A stretch of DNA of 64,000 bases. Source: Dermacentor variabilis (Eukaryota; Arthropoda; Arachnida; Ixodida; Ixodidae). The first letter of the stretch is position 1; every line of letters begins with the position of its first letter. A model generated the notes under the pieces. That model saw only the letters and a list, made by a program, of their open reading frames with translations, did not search any database and was not told the DNA's origin. The position numbers and the translations under genes were made by a program. The DNA is taken from NCBI RefSeq assembly GCF_050947875.1, contig NC_134568.1:206174217-206238216 (forward strand). Direction: 5' to 3'. Positions 46,201 to 55,406 of the stretch are shown in pieces.

Positions 46201-46857
46201 GCTGCCGAACTCCATGGCGGTGTTCTCCCAGCCTACGTCCTCAACGTTCCTGACGAACGCTAGGTCAGGTGTCGAGTCCCGGGTGACGGAGTTGCCGATG
46301 CGAGTAGGAAAATTCTTGTCAGTGACCAGAGTGAGGTCCATCTCGTTGGCGTCTTGCCACAGGTTGCGCCCCTTGGTAGTGTCGTAGACGTAACCCCAGA
46401 TGCCGTACGGTGCGTTGAAGTCACCGACGACGACCAAGGGTCGAGGGCCGGCCAAGTCGGTCGCTTTCTTGAGGATGGTCTTGAACTGCTGGCGCGAGTC
46501 CCTGGGGTTGCTATAGATATTGAGGACAAACACGCTGTTTCTGCGCTGATTCTGGTGTGGTACGTCGAGCAGGATCTCAACCATGACATATTCAATTCTA
46601 CCACACCCCAGCTTGAGGTCGTGGGTGAGATGAGTCAGCCTTTTATGAATCAAGGTGCAAATCCCTCGCCCCCCGGGCAGGCCCGACACGGCCCTGTAGC
46701 CCTGGAGCGAGGCGGCGGAGACTAACGTTTCCTGGAGAGCAATGACTTGAGGTTTGACAGCGAAGGACCTGAAGAACTGCTGCAGAGGGGCTTTTTTGTT
46801 AGAATATCCCCTGCAGTTCCATTGCCAAATGCGAAAACTCTCTTTGGACCTATCCAT
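43240..46857 (-). CDS. ORF2: endonuclease-RT-RNase H, 1205 aa, uninterrupted
   Basis: Starts at ATG 46857, which shares its A with the ORF1 stop (TAATG). Endonuclease residues: N14, E43, GDFN at 145-148, SDH at 219-221. The linker is Arg and Lys rich (300-330). RT: APGPDG (445-450), LRPISLTS (504-511), LDLEKAFD with D574 (573-580), GTPQGA (631-636) and YADD (665-668), all present. RNase H: D945, E981 and D1000, then a NESAHEA region near 1052. A C-terminal CPSCGQTSTLAHMLWEC (1143-1159) is a likely zinc motif. No stop or frameshift was seen, so the protein could be active. The family function is target-primed reverse transcription. With its 5' segment inverted, this copy probably lacks a normal promoter and ORF1 start, so expression would have to come from elsewhere. 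Confidence 0.92.
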   Translation of the reverse strand: MDRSKESFRIWQWNCRGYSNKKAPLQQFFRSFAVKPQVIALQETLVSAASLQGYRAVSGLPGGRGICTLIHKRLTHLTHDLKLGCGRIEYVMVEILLDVPHQNQRRNSVFVLNIYSNPRDSRQQFKTILKKATDLAGPRPLVVVGDFNAPYGIWGYVYDTTKGRNLWQDANEMDLTLVTDKNFPTRIGNSVTRDSTPDLAFVRNVEDVGWENTAMEFGSDHYILETNFKVSRSRIKEFTFIDWDHFRKIREEPSRARAPATLEEWCEGVRNDASAATKKVETDLDVERMDSRLAHLIEAKNALLRRWKGQRLNRRLRKKISELNKVIDDHCKALCQQQWDELCESIDGQMRNGKSWGMLKHLLDESGSKSNQRHTLARALHEATRSHTVDELVAKLVQKYLPVRRDGDPVTQLPDYRGPPRPELDEDFSIAEVRQAIFALNRKSAPGPDGVTNRMLRNLEDTSIVFLTDKINESWNSGVVPAEWKMACTVLIPKPGKAPNIENLRPISLTSCVGKVMERVVLNRVNGYLEDNEVYTYNMVGFRAGLSTQDAMRLIKHQIVDGRSRDVKALLGLDLEKAFDNVLHSFIVKTISDLGLGSRFHSYVSSFLTDRKAKLRIGDFRSNDVPLGGRGTPQGAVISPTLFNICMIGLSERLARVEGVKHTIYADDITLWCSSGCEGRVEESMQEAIDVIEEYLRPTGLRCSPAKSELLLYRKEKGGRPKDWKPVSESSISLRTCDGAVIPRVDVIRVLGMFVEFNGGNGTALRKIIAKTDNAFRLVRRIANRHRGMKENNLLRLINAFVLCHFTYTISMHNWLRAERDKLNALIRKVVKRALGLPIRTHTEDLLRLGVHNTAEEIAEAQERAQLTRLSTTAAGRHILKELGYHPAGFPMVSTPIPRCIRDKFEVAPVPRNVHPVHNEGRRKARAAAILKQIKQRDIRAGFVDAAEYSDGKTFAIVVVDSSGKISNCASIRTSDPGVAEQAAIALALLDGRGSEIYSDSKTAVRAFQKGCIAKQAARLLSSSSRDALTHHSIHWFPAHVGSVEGAPPNLNESAHEAARDLTDRASSTRSTDSPPPYGHRDAPATHNELIKFFYMSRRVFPPPHPKLNRAQAVSLRLLQTSTYPCLSVLHEAYPDVYRDDACPSCGQTSTLAHMLWECGSTYPKFIKEEWDSVLRSPALEKQILAVQRARDRAGGLDLPVPTWD

Positions 46858-48390
46858 TATGGCGGACCGGATGGACTACCACCTAACGGGGCAGTTAGGG
46901 CTGTGCAAAGACTGGGACCTCCTGACGCCGCTCTGGTTGGATATTGAAGTCTAGCTTCCTTTAGTATGGCGGGAACGGTGAGCGGTTGTACGACGGAGGC
47001 GGGTGTAGCCATTCGCGCCTCAATGGCGTCTATGCGATCAGCGAGAGCTCCGAGGCCCCTGTTGGGGTCTCCGAGTGCAACCTGAATTTGACGAACTTTA
47101 TCGGTGAGACAATTGACGCTAGCAGTGACCTGCTTGAGGCCATCTGCCAGCCCAAAGAGAGATTGCTTAATCTCGCTGACTTCTGAGGACATCGCTCCCG
47201 ATTCACCTGTTTGTTTTACTACTGCCCTGCGTTTGGAGGACGTCGCAGTACCGTCTACTGGGGCTGGGATTGGAGTCTCTGTGGCCCTGCCTGGCGCACC
47301 GTTATCAGACGCATTCGTAACGAGTTTCCGAATCTCTGCCATTTCGTTAACTAGCCTCTTGATCATGCTCTTGAGGTCGTCGTTCTCTTTTCGTAAGCGA
47401 ATGACTTCCGCGTCCCTAGCTCGCTCTGGGTTTGGGTCATTACGAGGTGCCTGAGCAGCTTCTATATTGGCACCGGGCTTGGGACGTGCCAGATCGGCCC
47501 AAAGGAGGGTCGGCTGCTTCCCCAAACGTGTGGAGGCCGGCTGAGGTCCAGATGCTGGCTGGGTTCTGCAACCTGGGCGGCCCCTAGAGCCGGATCTGGA
47601 TCTTGATCGGACTCGGGATCTTGACATCGACCTGGCCCTAGAGACGGAGCGGCTCCTGGTGCGACCCCTGGAGCGGCCACGAGACTTGGATCTCCCTCTG
47701 GACCGGGAGCGGCTGCGACCGTATTGGCGTTCAGGCGATGCTTGCCGGGCTTGATTCGCGCCCTCCATGGGCGGGAAATGTTCGGCGTTGAGGGCGCGGG
47801 AGCGTTCCCCCCGTCTGCGCCTGACGAGATATGGCGTCTGAAATCGTCGCTTGCACTCCTTGGCGGCGGTAAGGTGGTCGCCACCGCACAGCTTGCATTT
47901 GGGATCGCACCTATGCTGGGCGTCAGGGTTTGCTTCTCCGCATCCTCTGCAGATGACGTCGTTGGGCGAAGGGCAGACGTCGGAGCGGTGCCCAAGCCTG
48001 CCGCAGCTGTAACACACGTCCATTTGCTTGCGAAATAAAGTGCACCTGACGATAGTGCCGCCGTAGGAGACAAAATTTGGCACTCGGTACCCCTCGAACA
48101 GGACCACTACGGTGCCGGTGTTCTTGATTCTTTTGGCGCCCAGCGCCGTGGGATTTCTCGGGTTTACGAGTTTTTTGTCGAGCACCGCGGGCCCGTCGGT
48201 AAGGGAGACGCCTCGGATGACGCCCTTGCACGTGTAGTGGGGGGCGGCCTCGTAGGCGCTCACCTCGAAACGTTGACCGGCGACGGAGATGCCTTCGATG
48301 CCGACGTAGCGTGCAGCGTTGTCCCGGTTTGGTGTGCTGATCACCATTATGTTTTGTTGAAAGTTGGGACACATTTCCACATTTCCACAT
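46857..48390 (-). pseudogene. ORF1 C-terminal two thirds, separated from its N-terminus by inversion
   Basis: The minus-strand frame from about CPNFQQNIMVISTPN (near 48388) to the stop at 46857 is the ORF1 body. It has three knuckles, CYSCGRLGHRSDVC, CRGCGEANPDAQHRC and CKLCGGDHLTAAKEC, then a long Arg-Ser repeat region, then a probable coiled coil (RLRKENDDLKSMIKRLVNEM) and a Pro-rich end. The open frame extends rightward to 48572, but that part runs antisense through the inverted leader and is not authentic protein. The true N-terminus is on the plus strand at 48609. The family role is RNA binding and particle formation. Broken here by the structural inversion and not by point mutations. 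Confidence 0.85.
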
Positions 48391-48417
48391 TTCCACATTT
48401 CCACTTTCCACATTTCC
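48370..48417. repeat. CATTTCCA short tandem repeats at the inversion junction
   Basis: Five to six near-identical 8-9 bp units of ACATTTCCAC fill the join between the minus-strand body and the plus-strand leader. They are absent from the coding logic on either side, so they probably arose during the joining step. Confidence 0.75.
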
Positions 48418-48952
48418 GGATCTGTGAAGTCACGAGGAACACGGCGATACCCGACTTTTGTGGGTGGGTGGACTTTTGTGACATTTCTTCCCGTTTTTCT
48501 TTCGACTACGCCATCACTGTGTGCTGAGCCTAACCGTGTTAGGGTTCGCGAGGCGAGGCATCGCTCGCCCACCTCTTCTCGTCAGAGGCTTTTTCCACGG
48601 AATTTGTGATGGAGTGTGAGGTGGAAGGGGAGTTTTTATCCCCCGAGGACTTCACTAAAGACTCCGGGTGGCAGCTCGTTGCCGCCAGACGTTCTTTAAG
48701 GAGCAAGAGAAATGCGGCCAATGCCAGTGCGGCCGACGTTCAGCATAACGCCGGTTCCAACGCTCGGCGTCCCGCCGACCGCGCGGGCATTAAAAGCAAG
48801 ATAATTCGAGGGGCCAGGATGCCTCCGCTGCCCAAAGAAGAGGCAAAGATCGTCGTGCGGCCCAGGGGAGGCCTGTGTATCAGCAAGTGTGGACCTACCG
48901 CAGTCGCCGACGCCATATGGCAGGCTGCCGGGCTCGATCCGGCGTCACGAGA
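48418..48952 (+). mobile_element. Inverted 5' segment: leader and ORF1 N-terminus
   Basis: On the plus strand, a leader (about 48418-48608) precedes ATG 48609 (the ATG at 48606 is also in frame). The frame reads MECEVEGEFLSPEDFTKDSG, WQLVAARRSLRSKRNAAN, PPLPKEEAKIVVRPRGGLCI and GPTAVADAIWQAAGLDPASR, then meets the target duplication at 48953. The next expected ORF1 residues (CPNFQQN...) are found on the minus strand at about 48388. Little or nothing seems lost at the switch. The apparent continuation to 49016 reads into flanking DNA. Confidence 0.85.
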
Positions 48953-48964
48953 CACCTGGCCTTT
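48953..48964. repeat. Target-site duplication, right copy
   Basis: CACCTGGCCTTT, identical to 43160-43171. Confidence 0.92.
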
Positions 48965-48988
48965 CACTGTCGTAAGTGTCGTCAATGT

Positions 48989-49375
48989 GACTGTGAACAA
49001 CTTTTTCAAAATGTGACGATTCTTGGCAGGGGCATGACGAAAACCGAAAGAGAAATACTTGAGGGTGTCTCATATCAGTGTACAAGAGGAAGAAAATGCA
49101 TCAGTGTTCCTTCTATCTCTCTGAGTGATAAAGAGATGGCTTTTCTAAAAGGCTGAGCTTTAAGGATAAGGAAGTAGAAAGTAGAAATAGATAGGGCAAC
49201 ATGGTGTGTTTTTCAATTGAAAAAAAATTTACCTTGCTAAGAGCATTGCGCATGCGTCGGCGGTTGATGTTCGAGAGTTGGTTCGTTTTTTCAAATATAT
49301 GTCAGTTGCTAGTCCAGCGTTGTGGTGTGTCTTCTTCCCGTCGGGTTTGCGTCTCAATTTTCTCGCTGGTTTTCT
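48989..49375 (-). repeat. Right arm of the foldback element (empty of the TTAA insertion)
   Basis: The reverse complement matches the two parts of the left arm (41750-41974 and 42918-43092). It keeps the single TTAA at 49160-49163 where the left arm has the 943-bp insertion. It ends outward near AGAAAACCAGCGAGAAAA (reverse complement). Confidence 0.85.
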
Positions 49376-50559
49376 CAAATCTCCTCAAATAAATTACCTG
49401 CCTTACATCCTCTCTTTTTATTTATCTCTTTCTTTTTCTCTCTCACACAGGCACACGCACGCAAACTCGCACGTGGGGAACAGGCAGGCCTTACCTTTCC
49501 AATGTCAGTTTCCACTGTGTTCTTTCCAATATTTCCTTAGCTTATATCTGATTTGTGATCACTTAACCAACGTAATTAATGATTTAGACTGCATTTATAC
49601 GTTGCCCCACTTGCATCTTTTCCTCATCGCAGAAGTGCACATAGCTTTAGAATAGCAGTCTTAAGCAAACGTAAGCGCCTTTCGTACGTAAATAAATAGA
49701 ATTCTTGACACTGTGTATGCTCCCGTACGCAAGTGGGTTTCTGCGGCTTACGTATGCTCTGATAGCATAACGTGCGTAATATTTACGTACGCTAAGAAAC
49801 AGCGTTGTCAAACATGGCGTTACCTTTGGCTCAGACTTCAGTGCGAATTGTCCCTATGACTGCGCTCTCGCAGTCGCTGATCGTCGATAAATGGTGAATT
49901 AAGCTTCCACTCCCTCTCAGCTCAGCTTAACAATAAGTTATGAGCGGCGAGCACACCTATTTCTGAGATAGTTCCGCGATTCTAGCTTCGTTAAGCCCGG
50001 CGAGACGCTCGACATACGGACAGCAGGAGGTGCGCTAATTGATAGTCTTTGCTCGCGCAGGTTGGACATGAAGACACGAGGAACCAAGTGGCGCCTTGTG
50101 CACTACGTTTTTCTTTTTTATATTGTTTTTACCGCACGTTAAACTAAAGGCCTGCCAGGGAAACGCATCGTAGCGAGCCTCAAAGTACTTGCGTTTGGCA
50201 TACGTTAAACTATATGTAATCTTTGCTATCTGTGCTCCATCGCTCCGCGTATTACATTGTGGACTTCGACCCTCAGAGCTAGCTTTCTCTTCTTTCCTCT
50301 TTTGGACCGGAATGTACTCGCACTGTTTCATGCAGCATGTTTCTTAAAACACGGGCTTCTAAACGGTTTTTAAAACATTTCGTGAAGCAGTTTTAACTTT
50401 TTGTTTCAAAAGTAAATCCGGACAGCAGGCACTGTGACATGACCATAGAAACAACATTAAGGCTCAGTAAAACGGCACTGCGTGATCATCTCATGTTCAT
50501 GTATCGTGCCTTCCAGTTTAAAAAATTGCCGTTTTGGTAGGTTTCATCAACGTCATATT
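49376..50559. other. Intergenic with a small inverted-repeat patch at about 49665-49820
   Basis: CGTACGTAAATA near 49684 and TATTTACGTACG near 49781 are inverted copies flanking about 85 bp, with more TACG-type words between. It may be a short MITE. TC-rich tract near 49405-49445. No gene is supported. Confidence 0.4.
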
Positions 50560-52544
50560 TTTTTTTCCAAAACAAAGAAAGAAAAGGGCCGAATTAACAG
50601 ACGGACTTCACAATCGCGTGAAGAAAAGGAATCATCGATTGATAATGTACCCTCACAGCCCTCAGAACTTCCCGATTTGCAAGAACTGCTACGGAGGAAC
50701 ACCACTGTAACCACAGTTGACGAGGAACAACCTCAACCGGACCTCACCCTTTTGCAACTTTGGGCAAAGCGACGTCAGGCAGAATTGTATGCGTCGAGGA
50801 ATCCCGATGCACCAGGTAGCCGTGCACGTGCTAACCATATAGCGGCGAAGGCGCGTCAGCACGAAAAGCAACTTTCTCGACGACGATGGTATGAGTGGTG
50901 CGAGAATCTTGGATCGGGCATTGGAAACAGAACACTTTGGCGTACGTTTCGGTCAATGGAACGCGTTCATAAGCAACCTGACCCTGCAGCGAGCGTTAGG
51001 TTAGCGATGCAGAGTTCGCCACATCAATTTGCAGAACACGCTGCTAGAGCGTTTTTCCCGAAATACGATCAAGCGTCACCTATAAACTGCCCCGAAATTG
51101 ATGAGTCTGACACAACCACCAAATCCGAAATATCCAGCCCTTTCAGCATGGCCGAACTAATAGCGGTGATTGAAACTTCGAAGCAACGAACAACACCTGG
51201 TCCCGATGGTATTCCTTATGAGGTTTTCAAGAACATGGAAGGAGCAGCTATCGACGCACTTCTTCAGGCTATTAATAAAGTATGGGAGACTGGAAACGTT
51301 CCACCTGATTGGAAGCATTCAATTGTTGTCGCGATTCCGAAACAAGGAAAGTCTCCAAATAGCGTGCAGTCTTTACGCCCAATTTCACTAACCTCAACTG
51401 TCTGCAAACTCGCTGAAAAAATGTTGGCCACACGAGTTTCTTGGTGGCTTGAACGCCACGATAAATATCATCCTGCTCAAATTGGATTCCGTTCTTACTT
51501 GGGAACTGAAAACGGACTTTCTATCTTATCAGACGATGTTTTACAGGTTTCTCCACACAGTCACTCTGTGCGCACGGTAGTAGCAACAGACATAACGAAA
51601 GCTTATGACAATATGGACCATGAAATCATTATATCCAACCTCATCGACCTGGCACTTCCACCGCGGGTGATAAGATTCATCTACTCATTCCTTCAGAATC
51701 GCACATTTGCGATTAGAGTAGATGGAAGGCAAGAAGGATACTTCACATCGAACAGAGGAGTCCCACAAGGTTCGGTTTTGGCTCTTCTTCTCTTCAACGT
51801 TGCTCTAATACCTCTAGCCTGGCAACTACATCGGATTCCAGATGTGAGGTTCTTAATCTATGCGGATGACGTCACTTTGTGGTGCGTGCATAAAGATATA
51901 TCTAGACAAACTCAACAGCTTCAAGAAGCCCTTGATGTACTGAACAACTACGCTCGGAAAGCAGGCTTGGACATTTCCGCCCAAAAATCAAGCTATGTTG
52001 TGGTGGCCAACAAGAAAGGACGCACAAGAATCACGCAGCACCCCTTTACATTTAGACTCGGCGCAGTGACAATCCCTGAGGCTTCAGAGGTCCGCATACT
52101 GGTTCTCGATATTCACCACTCCGGCAGTGGTGCACACTGGCTCCATAAAACCAGACAGAGTTCGACAAAAACACTTCACCTTATTCGTCGCATTGCAGCA
52201 AAAACAGCTGGAGCTCGTACTGACGTAGCTCGACGGTTGGTGCGTGCAGTCTTGCAGCCACGAATTTTATATCAAGCACAATTTGAACTGCTGACTTTGG
52301 CACAGCTGGCACAGTTGGAGACGATTAATCGCGATGCTATGCGCACAATCACAGCACTGCCCCGCATCACTCCGATACCAACCTTACAGGAACGTGCCCA
52401 GCTCAACACAATTGCAGAGCTAATTTTACAACGTGAAAAAGCACGTGAAATAAAAAAGCAACTTATTCCGGCTGTCGCTGCGTTGCATGCTCATTTTCAC
52501 CGCGGCTCTCGGATTGACAATCAGCCCTATCCAATGCCTCCCTG

Positions 52545-52777
52545 ACCCACCGTGGTTGCTCAGTGGCTATGGTGCTGGGCTGCTGAGCACGAGGTCGCGG
52601 GATCGAATCCCGGCCACGGCGGCCGCATTTCGATGGGGGCGAAAACACCCGTGTACTTAGATTTAGGTGCACGTTAAAGAACCCCAGATGGTCGAAATTT
52701 CCGGAGTCCTCCACTACGGCGTGCCTCATAATCGGAAAGTGGTTCTGGCCCGTAAAACCCCATAATTTAAATTTTTT
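52545..52777 (+). repeat. Ruka-like SINE, full length, with target duplication
   Basis: Starts ACCCACCGTGGTTGCTCAGT, box B GCGGGATCGAATCCCGGCCA, ends CGTAAAACCCCATAATTTAA plus TTTTTT. It is flanked by AATGCCTCCCTG at 52533-52544 and 52778-52789. The insertion splits the RT-RNase H frame. Confidence 0.95.
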
Positions 52778-53475
52778 AATGCCTCCCTGGGAATTCACCA
52801 GCATCACAACTAATAAGCCAACGAAGTTACGACGCAGCGATACAACAGGTATTATTGACGAACACAATATCGTCGGTGCATCATGCGCTAACACCTGCAA
52901 AGTCTATACGCATGCTGCCATTCTTCCAGACGGCGGAAGAACATCATTCCTGAGTACTACGCATAATTTCATCAGCGGCCACCAGCGCTATTTATCTACG
53001 GAAGCCAGCGCTCTAGTAATGGAATTTCAAGCCATCCACGACGCTGTGCAAGATGCGACATCCAAGCTGCCTACCATCAAGCAACTAGATATCTTCACTG
53101 ATTCTTTAGCGGCTATTCAGGAACTCAAGAAGGTTGATAAGGCGATGGAAATCTGCGAGACAATACACACTATGAATTGTAAGACAGCTACTTGCGTCAA
53201 GGTACACTGGATTCAAGGCCATTCAGCGAACCCTCACAACATTGCTGCTGACCAGCAGGCACACTGCCCTCTCCGCCTATATTCCGCCTATTCCCCTCCC
53301 ACCTCAACCCCTTAACTCGCTCCGAGCCCGTAAAAACTTTCTCCGGCAGGACACACGCGCTCTTATCCCACCATGTGTCTGCTCCCTCCCCCTTCACCTT
53401 ACTAGGGCGGAGGAAGTGGTGCTTAGGAGGCTTCGGGCCGGGGTGGCCCTTACACCGGCTGTTATCTCAAGGTGG

Positions 53476-53713
53476 ACCCGCCGTGGTTGCTCAGTGGCTA
53501 TGGTGTTGGGCTGCTGAGCACGAGGTCGCGGGATCGAATCCCGGCCACGGCGGCCGCATTTCGATGGGGGCGAAATGCGAAAACACCCGTGTGCTTAGAT
53601 TTAGGTGCACGTTAAAGAACCCCAGGTGGTCAAAATTTCTGGAGTCCTCCACTACGGCGTGCCTCATAATCAGAAAGTGGTTTTGGCACGTAAAACCCCA
53701 AATATTATTATTA
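53476..53713 (+). repeat. Ruka-like SINE, full length, with target duplication
   Basis: Starts ACCCGCCGTGGTTGCTCAGT, box B GCGGGATCGAATCCCGGCCA, ends CGTAAAACCCCAAATATTATTATTA. It is flanked by TTATCTCAAGGTGG at 53462-53475 and 53714-53727. It contains a GCGAAATGCGAAAACACCCG word, of which the copy at 52545 lacks AATGCGA. Confidence 0.95.
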
Positions 53714-54033
53714 TTATCTCAAGGTGGAACTGGTCGCATTTACCACTGGGTGCTACGTGTCCATACTGCTCCGTTCCTGTGATGGAAGCAGATGCATACC
53801 ACCTAATATGGACATGTACTGGTTTAAAATCGGAACGCTCACGTCTCCTTCTGCAAGCCGGCCTCCGCTACAGCGTGACAACCAGCTATGACCGCTGGAT
53901 ACATGACAACAGATTCCACAAAACACTGCTTCAATTCATACACAACACAGGCCTCACAGCACACATATAATACACATATACGCATCAAGAATTATGCCTT
54001 AAGGGCAAGTCTTTATCGCAATAAAAAAAAAAA

Positions 54034-54747
54034 GGCGAGCCAGAAATAGCAGGAGAAGAAAAGAACCCGGTTTCTGTCGTTTTCTCGCAGGCACGTTTTC
54101 AACGTTACAGCGCCAGCCTGTCAGCCCGGTGAATGCTTCCAGCGGGATATTGAACTTTCAGCAAACACGGAGTCCGCTGTCGAGACAGCCCTGTTTTTTG
54201 TCGCTGAAACATAACCGCCTCCCGAACTTTTCTTTTTCTGAGCACTATGCGGGCCAGAGGCCCCTAGATTTGATCACAGCGTGCTCTTCCAGAGGCCTTC
54301 GTCGGTGTGAGTGGGCATTGCACAGAGCGTGCTACGGCCCTGTTTACGTATTTTCTTTTTGCCACTCCCTTGGGAATCGATGCCATGATTGCTAGAACAC
54401 GTGCGTGTTCGCAGTGCCGATGATCTCGTCAACAGTCGCCTTGCGAAAAGTTTTGCATCCCATCAAGAGCGTCATCTGCGATTGGCAGCTTTAGTCTTTC
54501 TGGAGAGGGAGAAAGGCAGCAAAGGAGGAAGGCAGAAACGCTAACCATAAAAACGTCATCTTGACCATCCTAGGCAGTAGTAGGGCTGACGCGTAATGGG
54601 AAGATTACAAACGCAGTCGAAAGAGCCAGTCTTCTTTAAGAAAGACAAAAATACCATGATTGCTGAGTGGGCTGACGAGCAGTGAGCTCGGTGTTCAGGT
54701 ATTTCCTCGGCGGAAATGGGACGAATGTACATTTGTCGAAATGCGCT
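54034..54747. other. Intergenic, nothing recognised
   Basis: Mixed sequence downstream of the non-LTR poly-A. Short open frames only. Confidence 0.5.
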
Positions 54748-54767
54748 GGGGGGGGGGGGGGGGGGGG
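54748..54767. repeat. Poly-G run of 20
   Basis: Twenty consecutive G residues. The real length may differ because such runs are error-prone in sequencing. Confidence 0.9.
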
Positions 54768-54839
54768 CATTGTCTCTACAAGTGCAGTCGAGGATAGCGG
54801 TACAGTATATATAAGTGACTGCTGCTCTCTTGGTGACCG

Positions 54840-55030
54840 CAAACATCGCATGCAACTCTGACAGATATGCGGTTCTTTATATGGTTGTGACTAAGAGAAA
54901 ATTGAGCCCCTCGGATCACTTTGTTCTTCTCGCTCATAGCATAGCGAGGGCTTCGACTTTGGAAGCCTTGATGCACTGAGGCAGCAAACGAACGTTAATT
55001 GAGCTGTTTTTTACTGGTGATTTCACATAC
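54840..55030 (+). repeat. Dispersed repeat, family C, copy 2
   Basis: Shares TAGCGAGGGCTTCGACTTTG and GAAGCCTTGATGC with 17240-17440 in the same orientation, plus a preceding CTTTGTTCTTCTCGCTCAT segment. Confidence 0.6.
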
Positions 55031-55406
55031 TGCGTGGCGCCTGCGGTTTAAAGAACATTACACATCTGACGCCATGGCGGGAAGAGGCCTTGGCTAACAC
55101 TGGTATGGCTGATTTTGTACACGTACGCAAAGACCCAAGAACGTGGACGACAGGATGGCGCAGCGGTAGCACTGCACGCGTAAAGAAACGTCCACAATTA
55201 GCCTCAAAACCGCGTGTGGCATGCCGCAGGCGGCAGAAAGCGTACCAGCATGCCAGGAATTAGACAGTCATCGTCGAGGGGTTCTGCAATTTTTTTTTTT
55301 ATTTCTACACATTTAAAGCATTCCTGATTGATGGCCGATCCTGCGTACTGGGTTGAGCCATATCCGTAGGCACCAAACGAAACGAAACCAAGCTGCTTCT
55401 ACTCCT
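55031..55406. other. Intergenic or LTR-flanking, nothing recognised
   Basis: Could include a decayed upstream part of the Ty3/Gypsy LTR, but no counterpart is visible downstream of 60682. Confidence 0.4.

Larger units (their letters stand above)
43172..48952 (-). mobile_element. Recent non-LTR retrotransposon with inverted 5' segment
   Basis: The element is bounded by 12-bp target duplications. The 3' end on the minus strand is an AATAAAG signal followed by a (CACT)n tail (43189-43172). The body (about 48390-43190) carries the C-terminal two thirds of ORF1 and a complete ORF2. The remaining 5' segment, leader plus the ORF1 N-terminus, lies at about 48418-48952 but on the plus strand, so it is inverted in place. 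This matches the product of twin-primed reverse transcription known from mammalian L1. The element sits in the loop of the foldback at 41750-49375. ORF1 with three CCHC knuckles and ORF2 with EN, RT and RNase H place it in the I/R1-type group. Confidence 0.9.
50620..53970 (+). pseudogene. RT-RNase H polyprotein, SINE-split and 5'-truncated
   Basis: The frame to 52545 holds a complete RT: TTPGPDGIPY, LRPISLTS, TDITKAYDN, GVPQGSVLA and the active site YADDVTLW, all intact. After the first SINE, 52790-53460 carries RNase H: KVYTHAAILPDGG, STEASALVMEF, IFTDSLAAIQEL and HWIQGHSANPHNIAADQQAH. The first catalytic position reads THA where the family has TDA (CAT codon near 52913). After the second SINE, 53729-53970 reads LGATCPYCSVPVMEADAYHL then IWTC, a CCHC-like end, and finishes GLTAHI. 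The longest open frame starts at a GTG at 50482 and its first 40 or so codons are not element sequence. Group: I/R1-like with RNase H. Confidence 0.85.
50560..54033 (+). mobile_element. 5'-truncated non-LTR retrotransposon with two nested SINEs
   Basis: Starts within the linker between endonuclease and RT (element homology is clear from about 50620) and runs through RT, RNase H and a C-terminal zinc-like motif to TAA near 53968. A short 3' region ends AATAAAAAAAAAAA at about 54021-54033. The endonuclease and any ORF1 are absent, the usual result of incomplete reverse transcription. Two Ruka-like SINEs split the coding sequence after the element landed. The upstream limit is uncertain by about 60 bp. 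Confidence 0.85.

Noticed and set aside
48391..48572. N-terminal extension of the minus-strand ORF1 frame to 48572
   Set aside because: This part is antisense to the leader in the inverted segment. The authentic N-terminus is on the plus strand at 48609.
48609..49016. Plus-strand frame as an independent gene
   Set aside because: It is the displaced ORF1 N-terminus; after the target duplication at 48953 it runs into flanking DNA.
52545..53713. Possible functional tRNA genes
   Set aside because: The box A and box B words belong to Ruka-like SINE heads; the full SINE body, tail and target duplications follow.
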